A DNA stretch of 12,469 bases from Capsulimonas sp. (GTDB lineage: Bacteria > Armatimonadota > Armatimonadia > Armatimonadales > Capsulimonadaceae), in assembly GCA_025963815.1 (NCBI GenBank), contig JAOQAA010000400.1, positions 1 to 12,469 of the forward strand, read 5' to 3'. The position numbers and the translations under genes are program-made. The stretch's first letter is position 1; the number at the start of each line of letters is the position of its first letter. Under the pieces are notes generated by a model that saw only the letters and a program-made list of their open reading frames with translations, searched no databases and was not told the DNA's origin. Positions 1 through 6,727 of this stretch are shown here, piece by piece.

Positions 1-647
1 GCCTCTCGGCGGTCGACCAGGCCGCGGACACATACCAAGTCGTGCAGAGCGCCAAGGGACAGCCGAGCCTGCTCGCCTGGGCGCCCGGCTCGTTCCAGGT
101 TACGGACGCCTCGGGAAAGACAACGACCAAGACTGTCGACGCGACGCCGTCGCCGATCGCCGTGGATGGTCCGTGGGAGGTTCACTTCGATCCTCGCTGG
201 AGCGCCCCGAAGACAACAACCTTCGACACGCTCACGGACTGGACATTGAACGCGGAGCCTGGGATCAAATACTACTCCGGAACCGCCGAGTACGACAAAA
301 CGATCCAAGTGCCCGCCGACTTCCTCAAGACCGGCCGCATGATCTCGCTCAACCTCGGCGATCTGGAAAGCCTGGCCAACGTGACCCTCAACGGACACGA
401 CCTCGGCTGTCTCTGGTCCCCGCCATACCGGGTCGATGTGACCAGCTACCTCAAGCCCGGCGCGAACACGCTCCAGGTCAAGGTCACTAACACCTGGGTC
501 AACCGCCTGATCGGCGACGACAAACTGCCCGCGGATCAGCGCTTGACCTCGACCACACGGCAGTTCTACAGTCCGGTCGACCAGCTCATCCCCTCCGGCC
601 TCTTTGGCCCCGTCACCCTCACAGGCGCCGATCCGATCGGATTGTAA
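1..647 (+). CDS. C-terminal part of a GH106-like alpha-L-rhamnosidase (5' end outside window)
   Basis: The reading frame is open from the left edge (first full codon at base 3), leaving about 214 residues up to the TAA at 645-647. The visible part is a beta-rich jelly-roll sugar-binding module: a PWEVHFDPRW strand, a YYSGTAEYDKTI strand, LNLGDLESLANVTLNGHDLG, a W-x-PPYRVDVTSYLKPGANTLQV strand, and the closing NTWVNRLIGD. That order is typical of the end of large GH106-type alpha-L-rhamnosidases and related GH2-fold enzymes of plant-polysaccharide degraders, which are usually exported. The catalytic domain is not in the window, so substrate specificity is inferred from the C-terminal module only. 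A perfect hairpin lies 14 bases after the stop, so this is probably the last gene of its transcript. Another glycoside hydrolase with the same accessory module is the main alternative. Confidence 0.75.
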   Translation, partial: LSAVDQAADTYQVVQSAKGQPSLLAWAPGSFQVTDASGKTTTKTVDATPSPIAVDGPWEVHFDPRWSAPKTTTFDTLTDWTLNAEPGIKYYSGTAEYDKTIQVPADFLKTGRMISLNLGDLESLANVTLNGHDLGCLWSPPYRVDVTSYLKPGANTLQVKVTNTWVNRLIGDDKLPADQRLTSTTRQFYSPVDQLIPSGLFGPVTLTGADPIGL

Positions 648-660
648 AAAATCGAGAATG

Positions 661-686
661 CGAGAACGCAGACCCCTGCGTTCTCG
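661..686 (+). terminator. Hairpin terminator after the rhamnosidase-like gene
   Basis: An 11-bp perfect stem (CGAGAACGCAG at 661-671 with CTGCGTTCTCG at 676-686) closes a 4-nt loop, 14 bases past the stop codon. It is followed by a T-rich but interrupted tract (TATCTCTATTC). The position and stem make it a good transcription terminator for the plus strand, although the U-tract is weak. Confidence 0.7.
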
Positions 687-723
687 TATCTCTATTCAAA
701 TCCCTCGCAGATTGGAGCCAGCG

Positions 724-804
724 ATGCGTACTTATTCCAAAATTCTCGCAGCCAGCGCCACAGTCTTACTCTTCACAACCCACGCCGCCTTCGGATACTT
801 ATGA
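724..804 (+). pseudogene. Orphan 26-aa signal-peptide ORF, probable remnant of an exported protein
   Basis: An ATG at 724 with GGAG at 714-717 (6-nt spacing) opens 26 codons ending at TGA 802-804. The peptide starts MRTYSKI, continues with a hydrophobic LAASATVLLF stretch and ends THAAFGYL, which reads as a normal signal peptide with an A-x-A-like cleavage region but no mature protein behind it. The stop codon begins a perfect 7-bp inverted repeat. It is most simply the start of an exported protein whose body was deleted. A real secreted micropeptide or leader peptide cannot be excluded. Confidence 0.4.
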
Positions 805-819
805 GTTGACCCCAACTCA
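802..819 (+). repeat. 7-bp perfect inverted repeat overlapping the stop of the orphan ORF
   Basis: TGAGTTG (802-808) pairs with CAACTCA (813-819) around the loop ACCC. It has no T-tract, so it is not a typical intrinsic terminator. It may attenuate reading into the gene at 911 or may mark a deletion junction. The remaining bases up to 910 hold no ORF that I can support, only the ribosome binding site of the next gene (GGAGGG at 897-902). Confidence 0.4.
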
Positions 820-910
820 CTGATCGTGTCATCCAGTAGAGAAGTTGAGCAGGAGTTGGCGGACGGTATCGAGAACAGGGAGTTAACGGATTGACTGGAG
901 GGCTTTTGCC

Positions 911-3325
911 ATGCCTGCACGTATTCCACTCCGCCGCCATCGATCGCCGTCGCCCAATCTGTCGCCCGAGTCCGCCTCTCACGAAGAAACGCCGACGCCG
1001 AGTCTGGCCGCGCCAAATTCAGGCCACGACTTCACCCAGATGTCCGTGCTGCGTCCGCAGGCCGCGATGGAGGTCAGTCAGCCGGGAGATCCGCTGGAGC
1101 TGGAGGCGGAACAAACCGCCGACCGGGTCATGCGTCAGACGGCGGAGAACCTGCCGGGTTCACTGAGCCGGACGCAAGGCAACGGCGTTTCCGTGCAGCG
1201 CGACGGCAGCGTGCTCCCGCCCGTGCCGAATTTCCAGCTGACGCCGCCAAGCATTGGTGGGCCGCCCCCACCCGCCGCAAACGCTCCCGCCGCCTATCAA
1301 GTGCACCCCGACCCAGCGATTGAGGCCCAGGCTCAGGCCGCCATGCTGAAGCTCGAGCCCGGGTTTCTGACCGGCGCTTTGGGGCGTGTCCGCTTGAGCC
1401 CTCCCGCAGGACCGGCAGCCGCCGATCCTAATCCCGCCGCGAACGCTCCCGCCGCCGCTCCGCCTACAATTGCGCCGCCCCCACAGCTGCCAGCGGATGT
1501 CGCTCTAAATGGGCCGCGCCCGGCGGCCGCCGGAGACGTGATGGATGCGGCGATGGTGACGCCGGAGATGATGCAGGCGATGGCCGATCTGCGAGCGAAA
1601 GGGATGCTTCAGTGGCAGCGTCTCCAGACGGGCGAAAAAGCCGCCGTCATTAGCGCGACCGCAGTAGTCGCCGCTGGAGCGCTCGGCGGCGCGATGGCGA
1701 ACCCACAGTCGCGGGCATGGCTGCTGGACCAGTTGAGCGGGCAGATGCTGCCCGTGCCGGGTGTGGATTGGCTGCATCTCCAGGTCAACCCGACCGGTCC
1801 GAATATTATCTTCGGCGTCCACGCCGATGTCGGCGCCATTCTGCCTAAGAGCTGGGGCTTCGGCCCCGCCGCCTCGGGACCTGACGCGCTGGGAGCGCCG
1901 CCTGTGCAGCGGGCCGCCGAAACGGATTCGCAAATATCCGCCAACGCGGCGCCGCTGGTGGAGGACACTCTGCGCTCATCTGGCCAACCGCTGGACAGCG
2001 CGACTCGCGCCTTTATGGAGCCGCGTTTCGGCCACGACTTCAGCCAGGTCCGAGTCCACGCCGACGTCGGCGCGGCCCGGTCCGCGGGATCTGTTCTTGC
2101 CCGCGCCTACACCGTGGACAACGACATCGCGTTTGGCGCCGGCGAATATCAGCCCGGCACGGCGGACGGTCAGCGTCTTCTGGCGCATGAACTCACCCAT
2201 ACGATCCAGCAGGGCGCCGCTCCCCAGGTCCAGCGCGATCCACTCGCCGACCAGATCCCCAAGCAAGTGGGGATCAATAACGCGGGGGTGTCCTTTCAAA
2301 TTCCAGGAGATGTGTTCCTGCTGAACACATTCACCGCCAAGATCAGCACTCAGGACGGAGCCGCAGTCGCCCTCAAGATCGATCAAGGCGGCCTGGACCT
2401 CTCCTTCACGCCCCCGCTGATCGTCGACCTCCCCCTCGTGCCGAACATGGCGTTCAGCGGGCTGCGCTACGACTTCGCCACCGCCTCACTCAGCGCGATC
2501 AACATCGAAAGCGCCTCCGGCGTCCCCACCCCGACCGGCCTGGTGCGTTCCGCAATCACCGGGAAGGTAACGGAACTGCTGCAAGGGACTCGGCCGGCAA
2601 CGCCTGGTTACAGCCCATTGACGGACCCAGATCTGAAGGAAACGCAGACGGCAATTGCCGAGAACGTCAAGAAAATGTCCTCCGGCGGCGGCCCCGCCCC
2701 GCTGGGGACAAAAGACATCACCAATATCTCCGCAAACGCCAATCTGACCTTCAAAGAGGATATCAAGGAGGGAACAGCGGAGGGCGGCGTATTCATTCCC
2801 GCCGGCCTGAAAGTGACCGTCGCCGCCGCGCTGGCGGGGACCGGCGAGGACGCCCAGAACTCCGCCACGAAGCTGAAAGGCGACGCCGGCGCCAGTTTGA
2901 TCTCTTCGCCGCACATCACCGGCATCAGCATCTTCAGCGATTCCGAGAACAATCCCATTCGATTACAGGCAAACGGTAAAGACATCGCCGGTTTGATGAC
3001 GACGACGGTCTCCCCCGGCGGCGCGGTGAGCCTGGGAAATATCGTTCCCTTTGGCGCGCTGCAAGAAGTCGCTGACGCGGAAACCGGCGTCCGAGGAGCG
3101 GTCGGCGTCATCGAAACCGCTTTGGGAGTAAATCCGATCAACGCAAACGCAAACCGTCTCACGGGCGTGGCGCGCGCGGCGATCGAGCAGGCGCTGACGA
3201 AGGCGGTGCGCGCCGCACTGGAAGCGAACCGGCTCGCGATTCCAAATCTGGACCTGATGGAGGTCTTCGGCGGACCACAGATCAACGATCTGCCCGGTCC
3301 TCCCTCCGCTTCCGCCACCGCCTAG
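911..3325 (+). CDS. eCIS-type DUF4157 protein with HELTH metallopeptidase-like motif
   Basis: An 804-residue protein starting at ATG 911, with GGAGGG 8 nt upstream. Residues about 35-76 form the short segment often found at the front of such proteins (GHDFTQM, then MEVSQPGDPLELEAEQTADRVMRQ). Then come a Pro/Ala-rich linker to about 205 and a hydrophobic stretch near 243-262. The DUF4157 (eCIS core) domain spans about 354-434: FGHDFSQVRVHAD, ARAYTVDNDIAFGAGEY and LLAHELTHTIQQ, with the HExxH-type motif H426-E427-L-T-H430. The last 370 residues are an unrecognised region rich in predicted strands. DUF4157 proteins are associated with extracellular contractile injection systems, where they are thought to be cargo or to help load or process it. 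No tail, sheath or baseplate gene lies in this window, so the delivery link is inference. Proteolytic activity is not shown by the motif alone. Confidence 0.85.
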   Translation: MPARIPLRRHRSPSPNLSPESASHEETPTPSLAAPNSGHDFTQMSVLRPQAAMEVSQPGDPLELEAEQTADRVMRQTAENLPGSLSRTQGNGVSVQRDGSVLPPVPNFQLTPPSIGGPPPPAANAPAAYQVHPDPAIEAQAQAAMLKLEPGFLTGALGRVRLSPPAGPAAADPNPAANAPAAAPPTIAPPPQLPADVALNGPRPAAAGDVMDAAMVTPEMMQAMADLRAKGMLQWQRLQTGEKAAVISATAVVAAGALGGAMANPQSRAWLLDQLSGQMLPVPGVDWLHLQVNPTGPNIIFGVHADVGAILPKSWGFGPAASGPDALGAPPVQRAAETDSQISANAAPLVEDTLRSSGQPLDSATRAFMEPRFGHDFSQVRVHADVGAARSAGSVLARAYTVDNDIAFGAGEYQPGTADGQRLLAHELTHTIQQGAAPQVQRDPLADQIPKQVGINNAGVSFQIPGDVFLLNTFTAKISTQDGAAVALKIDQGGLDLSFTPPLIVDLPLVPNMAFSGLRYDFATASLSAINIESASGVPTPTGLVRSAITGKVTELLQGTRPATPGYSPLTDPDLKETQTAIAENVKKMSSGGGPAPLGTKDITNISANANLTFKEDIKEGTAEGGVFIPAGLKVTVAAALAGTGEDAQNSATKLKGDAGASLISSPHITGISIFSDSENNPIRLQANGKDIAGLMTTTVSPGGAVSLGNIVPFGALQEVADAETGVRGAVGVIETALGVNPINANANRLTGVARAAIEQALTKAVRAALEANRLAIPNLDLMEVFGGPQINDLPGPPSASATA

Positions 3326-3327
3326 CA

Positions 3328-3356
3328 AAACGCCTTCCACAATCGATAAGGCGTTT
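3328..3356 (+). promoter_or_regulatory. Hairpin between the DUF4157 gene and the sirtuin; may mask the sirtuin RBS
   Basis: AAACGCCTT (3328-3336) and AAGGCGTTT (3348-3356) form a perfect 9-bp stem with an 11-nt loop, starting 2 bases after the DUF4157 stop. The 3' arm contains the only Shine-Dalgarno-like bases for the sirtuin (AAGG 3348-3351, 8 nt before the ATG at 3360), and the start codon follows the stem by 3 nt. It can act as a weak terminator for the upstream gene (tail TTTATT), as a translational gate for the sirtuin, or both. Confidence 0.55.
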
Positions 3357-3359
3357 ATT

Positions 3360-4103
3360 ATGGCCATCACACTTCCGACGCTTCTTATCGATCAGCTTCG
3401 CTCCGCCAGCCACATCGCCGTTCTCACGGGCGCTGGCGTCTCCGCCGCCAGCGGCCTGCCGACGTTTCGTGAGGCGCAGACGGGTTTGTGGGCGCAGTAT
3501 CGCCCCGAGGATCTGGCGACGGCGGAGGCGTTTCGCCGCGATCCGAAGTTAGTCTGGGAATGGTATGCGTGGCGGCGGTCGCTGGTCGAAAAAGCGGCGC
3601 CCAACGCCGCCCATATGGCTCTTGCGGCGCTTGCGCTCCGCGTTCCAAAGCTGACGCTGATCACTCAGAACGTCGATGGACTGCATCAGCAGGCTGGGAG
3701 TTCGGGTGTGGTGGAGATGCACGGAAACATCCGACGAACCAAGTGCTTTGACGAGAATACCGTCGTCGAAAGCTGGCCGGCGACAGACGAAGCCCCGCCC
3801 CGATGTCCTCGGTGTCATAGCCTTCTGCGCCCCGATGTGGTGTGGTTCGGTGAGCAGCTTCCCAAGAACGCGCTGAGCCGCGCCACGGCTGCGGCCGCCA
3901 GCTGTGACATATTTCTTTCCGTGGGTACCTCGGGCATGGTCGAACCGGCTGCGTCTCTGCTGCGAATCGCGACGGAGCACAGAGCGCTGGGCGTGGTGAT
4001 CAACCCAGCGTCCATCAGCGCGCCCGCTGGCGTGCTTCAAATCGAGGCGGACGCAGGAGTGGCGCTGGAGGCGCTGCTGGCGCAAGCTTGGCCCGAAGGC
4101 TGA
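3360..4103 (+). CDS. cobB: Sir2-family NAD-dependent protein deacylase, class III (SIRT5/CobB-like)
   Basis: A 247-residue sirtuin of normal length, cytosolic, expected to remove acyl groups from lysines using NAD+ and giving nicotinamide and O-acyl-ADP-ribose. Visible motifs are GAGVSAASGLPTFR (Rossmann NAD loop, G24-A25-G26), TQNVDGLHQQAG (Q103-N104-D106), the catalytic base H121 in VEMHGN, LRPDVVWFGE, and VGTSG near the NAD ribose site. Y69 and R72 (WYAWRR) match the Tyr-x-x-Arg pair that lets class III enzymes bind succinyl or malonyl lysine, so desuccinylase activity is likely. The zinc site shows C129, C149 and C152; the second position of the first C-x-x-C pair is E132. The start ATG lies 34 bases after the DUF4157 stop and the Shine-Dalgarno is inside a hairpin. 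The symbol reflects the family, not proven orthology. Confidence 0.9.
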   Translation: MAITLPTLLIDQLRSASHIAVLTGAGVSAASGLPTFREAQTGLWAQYRPEDLATAEAFRRDPKLVWEWYAWRRSLVEKAAPNAAHMALAALALRVPKLTLITQNVDGLHQQAGSSGVVEMHGNIRRTKCFDENTVVESWPATDEAPPRCPRCHSLLRPDVVWFGEQLPKNALSRATAAAASCDIFLSVGTSGMVEPAASLLRIATEHRALGVVINPASISAPAGVLQIEADAGVALEALLAQAWPEG

Positions 4104-4118
4104 GCCGCCAGCAGCGCC
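4070..4118. terminator. Long UUCG-loop hairpin shared by the sirtuin 3' end and the sigma gene 3' side
   Basis: A 13-bp perfect stem (GGCGCTGCTGGCG 4070-4082 with 4106-4118) is extended, after a 3-nt bulge, by 8 more pairs (4086-4093 with 4098-4105, two of them wobble pairs on the plus-strand RNA). On the minus strand the loop is the very stable C(UUCG)G tetraloop. The sirtuin stop codon lies inside it. It sits between convergent genes and could stop transcription from either side, but neither strand shows a U-tract, so Rho-independent action is uncertain; RNA 3'-end protection is the alternative. Confidence 0.5.
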
Positions 4119-4183
4119 AAAGGAGGCAAGTCGTGAGGTGAACATTACGCGTTCGGCGGATAACCTGCCGTCGCATCAGCGGC

Positions 4184-5755
4184 TTATGTCTTCTGTTGAA
4201 TGCCCAACTGATCTTTCAAGTTCGTAATTTGCGTCTCCAATTGGCTTTGCTGCGATAAGAGGCTCTCCCAATCCGACCTGGCGTGGGCGTATTTCATGGT
4301 CAAGGCGTGATCCAATTCCGCCTGCTGACGTTTCTGCGAACTATTCGTGCGAGGAAGCAGCGAATGTCCAGATCGATAGGTAATCACATCCACCTCGGCC
4401 TTTGCCATCGAATTTCTCGCAGCGCCCTTTTGGCTTAGGATGGCGGCTAACTGCACTTTTAACAGCTGCAGCTCATTCTCCATGAGAGGCTTACTGAGCG
4501 AACTGAGCTGGGCTTTTAATCCCTGCGCTTCGCGATCCGTCAGCCCGGTCTTCGGCAGCGACGCCGGCATTCGCGAGAGATCGTGTCTCTTCTTATCGTC
4601 AGCCGCAATGATCGCTCTGTCGCGTTTCACGGTAATTAATTTTCTATCTAATTGAGACAATCCATCTTTCAATAGGAGATAGTCTCTTAAATCACCGTTT
4701 ATGACACGATTGTGCTTTGCCATGGCGTACGATGATTGATTTTGCCGATGACGAGCTTGAACGTGACGAACGCTCTCCTCTAATTTCTTTTTTGCCAATT
4801 TCGTATTCCGCGCATATCTCTTCTTTTGCTCGGTTAAGAATTGGATCGCGGCGTCGTATTTCGCCAGCGACGCATGTGTCGTCGCGGCGTCTGCGCTCCT
4901 CCCATTGGATGCGGGCAAGGAACGGCTTTGCGCGGCGTTCGGAGCGCTGCCGCCCGGCCCGGCCCCACCTCCTATGCCCTGCCCCATCACGTACGCCGTT
5001 CCCGAACCGGCGCCGGCGATTACAATCGCGCAGGCAACGGTCCATTTCAGTTTCATCATCGCCATTTTCTTCAATACCTCCAGTGTCAATTGGTTCACGG
5101 CAGTGGAGGCGGCGAGACCGACAGCGGGAGTGAGGCTTTGTGAGATCGCGTAGACCATGGCTTCGGACCGCGCTTTCAAAGGAACGGTGATCGCCATGCC
5201 CGCAGTCAATACGCCAATAGCGTTGGCGACGCCGTGGCGTCCGAGATAAGCGCGCACCTTGTCCAGGCCACGGGCGATGCGTTTGCGGGCAGCGTCTTCG
5301 GAAACGCCCAGAGCATCTCCGATTTCGGCCAGTGACATCTCTTGATAGTAGCGCAGCAGCAGCGCTTCCCGATCTGCATCCCGAAGCACACTCAGCGCCT
5401 CGTTCAGCATCTGGGTCTCTTCGACGCCGGCGCCGCCGAAAGGATTCTCACCATGATGCAATTTCTCCAGCTCGATTTCCCGTCTCCGGCGGCGCAGCTC
5501 CGCGCGACGAGTATGCCGCGCCACGTATGTCGCGGTTCTGAATAGCCAGCTTGCCAGCGTGCTTCCCCGATGGAACTCCGCCTTACGGGCAAGAATCAAG
5601 AACACCGCTTGCGTGGCGTCCTCAGCAGCCTGCGCGTTTTGCAGTTCGGCGTAGCAAACCGAGTAGACAAGCTTGAGATAACGAGACACGAGCTGTGCGA
5701 AGGCCGCTTCCGAGCGATCCTCCCGAAACCTGCGTATGAGATACCAATCCGTCAA
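4184..5755 (-). CDS. ECF sigma factor with C-terminal membrane anchor and exported coiled coil
   Basis: The preferred start is TTG 5755 (523 residues), because GGAGG lies 8 nt upstream. A GTG at 5770 is in frame but overlaps that GGAGG, and the paralogue at 7770 keeps the TTG but not the GTG. Residues 16-85 are sigma region 2 (FAQLVSRYLKLVYSVCYAEL, AEDATQAVFL, STLASWLFRTATYVA) and 116-170 are region 4 (LSVLRDADREALLLRYYQEM, then the helix-turn-helix LAEIGDALGVSEDAARKRI). A linker leads to a membrane segment near 238-257 (TVACAIVIAGAGSGTAYVMG), a Gly-rich stretch, and about 240 residues of Lys/Gln-rich predicted coiled coil that would lie outside the membrane. It probably reads an envelope signal through its own tail; no anti-sigma gene is adjacent. 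A conserved internal GGAGG/ATG (5081/5065) precedes the membrane segment. The intact copy of three paralogues. Confidence 0.85.
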   Translation of the reverse strand: MTDWYLIRRFREDRSEAAFAQLVSRYLKLVYSVCYAELQNAQAAEDATQAVFLILARKAEFHRGSTLASWLFRTATYVARHTRRAELRRRRREIELEKLHHGENPFGGAGVEETQMLNEALSVLRDADREALLLRYYQEMSLAEIGDALGVSEDAARKRIARGLDKVRAYLGRHGVANAIGVLTAGMAITVPLKARSEAMVYAISQSLTPAVGLAASTAVNQLTLEVLKKMAMMKLKWTVACAIVIAGAGSGTAYVMGQGIGGGAGPGGSAPNAAQSRSLPASNGRSADAATTHASLAKYDAAIQFLTEQKKRYARNTKLAKKKLEESVRHVQARHRQNQSSYAMAKHNRVINGDLRDYLLLKDGLSQLDRKLITVKRDRAIIAADDKKRHDLSRMPASLPKTGLTDREAQGLKAQLSSLSKPLMENELQLLKVQLAAILSQKGAARNSMAKAEVDVITYRSGHSLLPRTNSSQKRQQAELDHALTMKYAHARSDWESLLSQQSQLETQITNLKDQLGIQQKT

Positions 5756-5790
5756 TTTCGACGCCTCCACACGCTATTGCCCACCGAAGC

Positions 5791-5803
5791 CGAAAACCGG
5801 ACA
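5791..5803 (-). promoter_or_regulatory. Conserved TGTCCGGTTTTCG element upstream of the intact sigma gene
   Basis: On the minus strand TGTCCGGTTTTCG ends exactly 35 bases before the TTG start at 5755. The same 13 bases occur at the same distance before the paralogue at 7770, while the bases in between differ. This supports a real promoter or binding site, perhaps recognised by the encoded sigma factor itself (inference). I cannot assign -35 and -10 boxes with confidence. Confidence 0.5.
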
Positions 5804-5825
5804 GAATATCTCAGCAGACACAAAT

Positions 5826-6332
5826 CTAATGTTGAGCCAGCGATTTCTCAACATCGTTCAGCGCCTTCAAACGCTCATGGCAAATATCCACCGCCGCAAG
5901 ATTGAACGCCATCGGGAATCCGGATCCGTCTTCACCAAAATCCGCATTCGCTCGGAATTTAGCCTCCGCATCCCGGTACTTTAACCAGGCCTTTTGACTT
6001 TCCTTCAATCGCTTGGCGGGAAGTGGATTATGCTTATTCCCAATCTTGGCTAACAATCGTTGATAACGAAGATTTACCTCATGATTGCTCCGGAGGTACA
6101 TCTTGTAGGAAATACGGTTCATGTCTGGCTGCGTTGTGGCGGCGTTCAGAGCCGCCTTCAGCGGATCGATGGGATGCACGGGGGCGCGCTTGGACTGAGA
6201 TTGTATCGGCTTTGGCTGAACCAGCGGAATGACGGCGCCGGACGCTCCGTGGCCCGACACGATATAGGTGGCGCCAACGCCCGCAAGGGCAAGCGCGCAT
6301 GCGGCGGATTTTTTGATCTTGGTCATAAACAT
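5826..6332 (-). CDS. Membrane-anchored or exported LprI/DUF1311-like protein, remnant of a sigma-factor paralogue
   Basis: The start chosen is ATG 6332, preceded by GGAGG at 6348-6344; the frame is open to a TTG at 6503, but that has no ribosome binding site. From 6332 it encodes 168 residues: a K-rich start (MFMTKIKKS), a hydrophobic segment near 9-28 that could be a signal peptide or anchor, a Pro-rich linker, then residues about 68-165 resembling the LprI N-terminal domain (DUF1311): TQPDMN, LRYQRLLAKIG, RLKESQKAWLKYRDAEAKF, and a final ICHERLKAL helix. The conserved Cys positions of typical LprI domains are replaced (MNRIS, RDAEA). DUF1311 proteins are periplasmic and some bind lysozyme. 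The upstream 70 bases in frame still match the sigma paralogues' linker (ARQLTSEVLRN), so this is the tail of a former sigma gene that has lost its sigma domains. Confidence 0.6.
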   Translation of the reverse strand: MFMTKIKKSAACALALAGVGATYIVSGHGASGAVIPLVQPKPIQSQSKRAPVHPIDPLKAALNAATTQPDMNRISYKMYLRSNHEVNLRYQRLLAKIGNKHNPLPAKRLKESQKAWLKYRDAEAKFRANADFGEDGSGFPMAFNLAAVDICHERLKALNDVEKSLAQH

Positions 6333-6388
6333 GTTTCGTAATACCTCCGAGGTGAGTTGACGCGCCGCATCAACGGCAATGGTCTGCC

Positions 6389-6500
6389 CTACGCTTTGGA
6401 AAACACTCTCAAGATTGCCTGCTGCATGACTTCGGAACGAGCCACTTGCGGATCGAACAGCACCGCGCCCGCCGCCAGCGCCGCAGTGTTGGAAATCGGA
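6389..6500 (-). pseudogene. Decayed linker of an ECF sigma gene
   Basis: Read in the frame ending at TAG 6391-6389, the minus strand gives AALAAGAVLF then QVARSEVMQQAIL, which aligns with the post-region-4 linker of the intact paralogue (LTAGMAITVPLKARSEAM). The matching continuation (QSVGQTIAVDAARQLTSEVL) lies in the other frame after about 6405, so a frameshift separates the two. Upstream, at 6502, the promoter-like element begins directly, so sigma regions 2 and 4 (about 520 bases in the paralogues) are deleted. Confidence 0.6.
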
Positions 6501-6502
6501 CA
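6491..6502 (-). promoter_or_regulatory. Diverged third copy of the TGTCCG element
   Basis: The minus strand reads TGTCCGATTTCC, preceded by GAAATTTTT as in the copy at 7806-7818. It directly abuts the decayed sigma linker, where the other copies have about 35 bases of leader plus the whole sigma module. It marks the left-behind promoter of the deleted gene and may still drive the downstream LprI-like ORF. Confidence 0.4.
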
Positions 6503-6613
6503 AAAAATTTCAGACGTCAAATTTTTACACATCTGACGCCAATAATCAACAAAGGGTTTTGCTGGGAATTTGTGGCGCGGCGGCCACGAGGTAGGAATTG
6601 CGTGAGGGCGAAT

Positions 6614-6674
6614 GACAATCAACGCCGCCGGCTCTTATATTGCCCGAAGGCTAAGCGCCAGCGGCGTGATTGTC
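6614..6674 (-). terminator. Compound hairpin with UUCG loop after the frameshifted sigma gene
   Basis: Outer stem GACAATCA (6614-6621) with TGATTGTC (6667-6674), a bulged A at 6622, then CGCCGC (6623-6628) with GCGGCG (6661-6666) and three more pairs. The minus strand carries an internal GCC-UUCG-GGC tetraloop hairpin (6651-6642). It lies 54 bases beyond the stop at 6728. Its core (GCTTAGCCTTCGGGC on the minus strand) closely matches the hairpin at 4070-4118. No U-tract follows. The rest of 6504-6727 holds no gene that I can support. Confidence 0.5.
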
Positions 6675-6727
6675 TTCTCTGAGAGTTTCACCATGCAATC
6701 CTGATGAAAGAATTCTCTTGGGCGGAT

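Noticed and set aside
1817..2075. HADVGA repeated twice in the DUF4157 protein with near-identical DNA
   Set aside because: The match is only about 20 bases and the flanking sequences do not align, so a domain duplication is not supported.
2608..3318. 236-aa minus-strand open frame under the DUF4157 gene
   Set aside because: High-GC shadow frame with no ribosome binding site or recognisable motif.
4121..4230. Strong AGGAGG at 4121-4126 followed by a GTG ORF of about 30 codons
   Set aside because: The nearest GTG gives only two codons. The other one runs antisense into the sigma gene with an unremarkable peptide; there is no support beyond the ribosome binding site.
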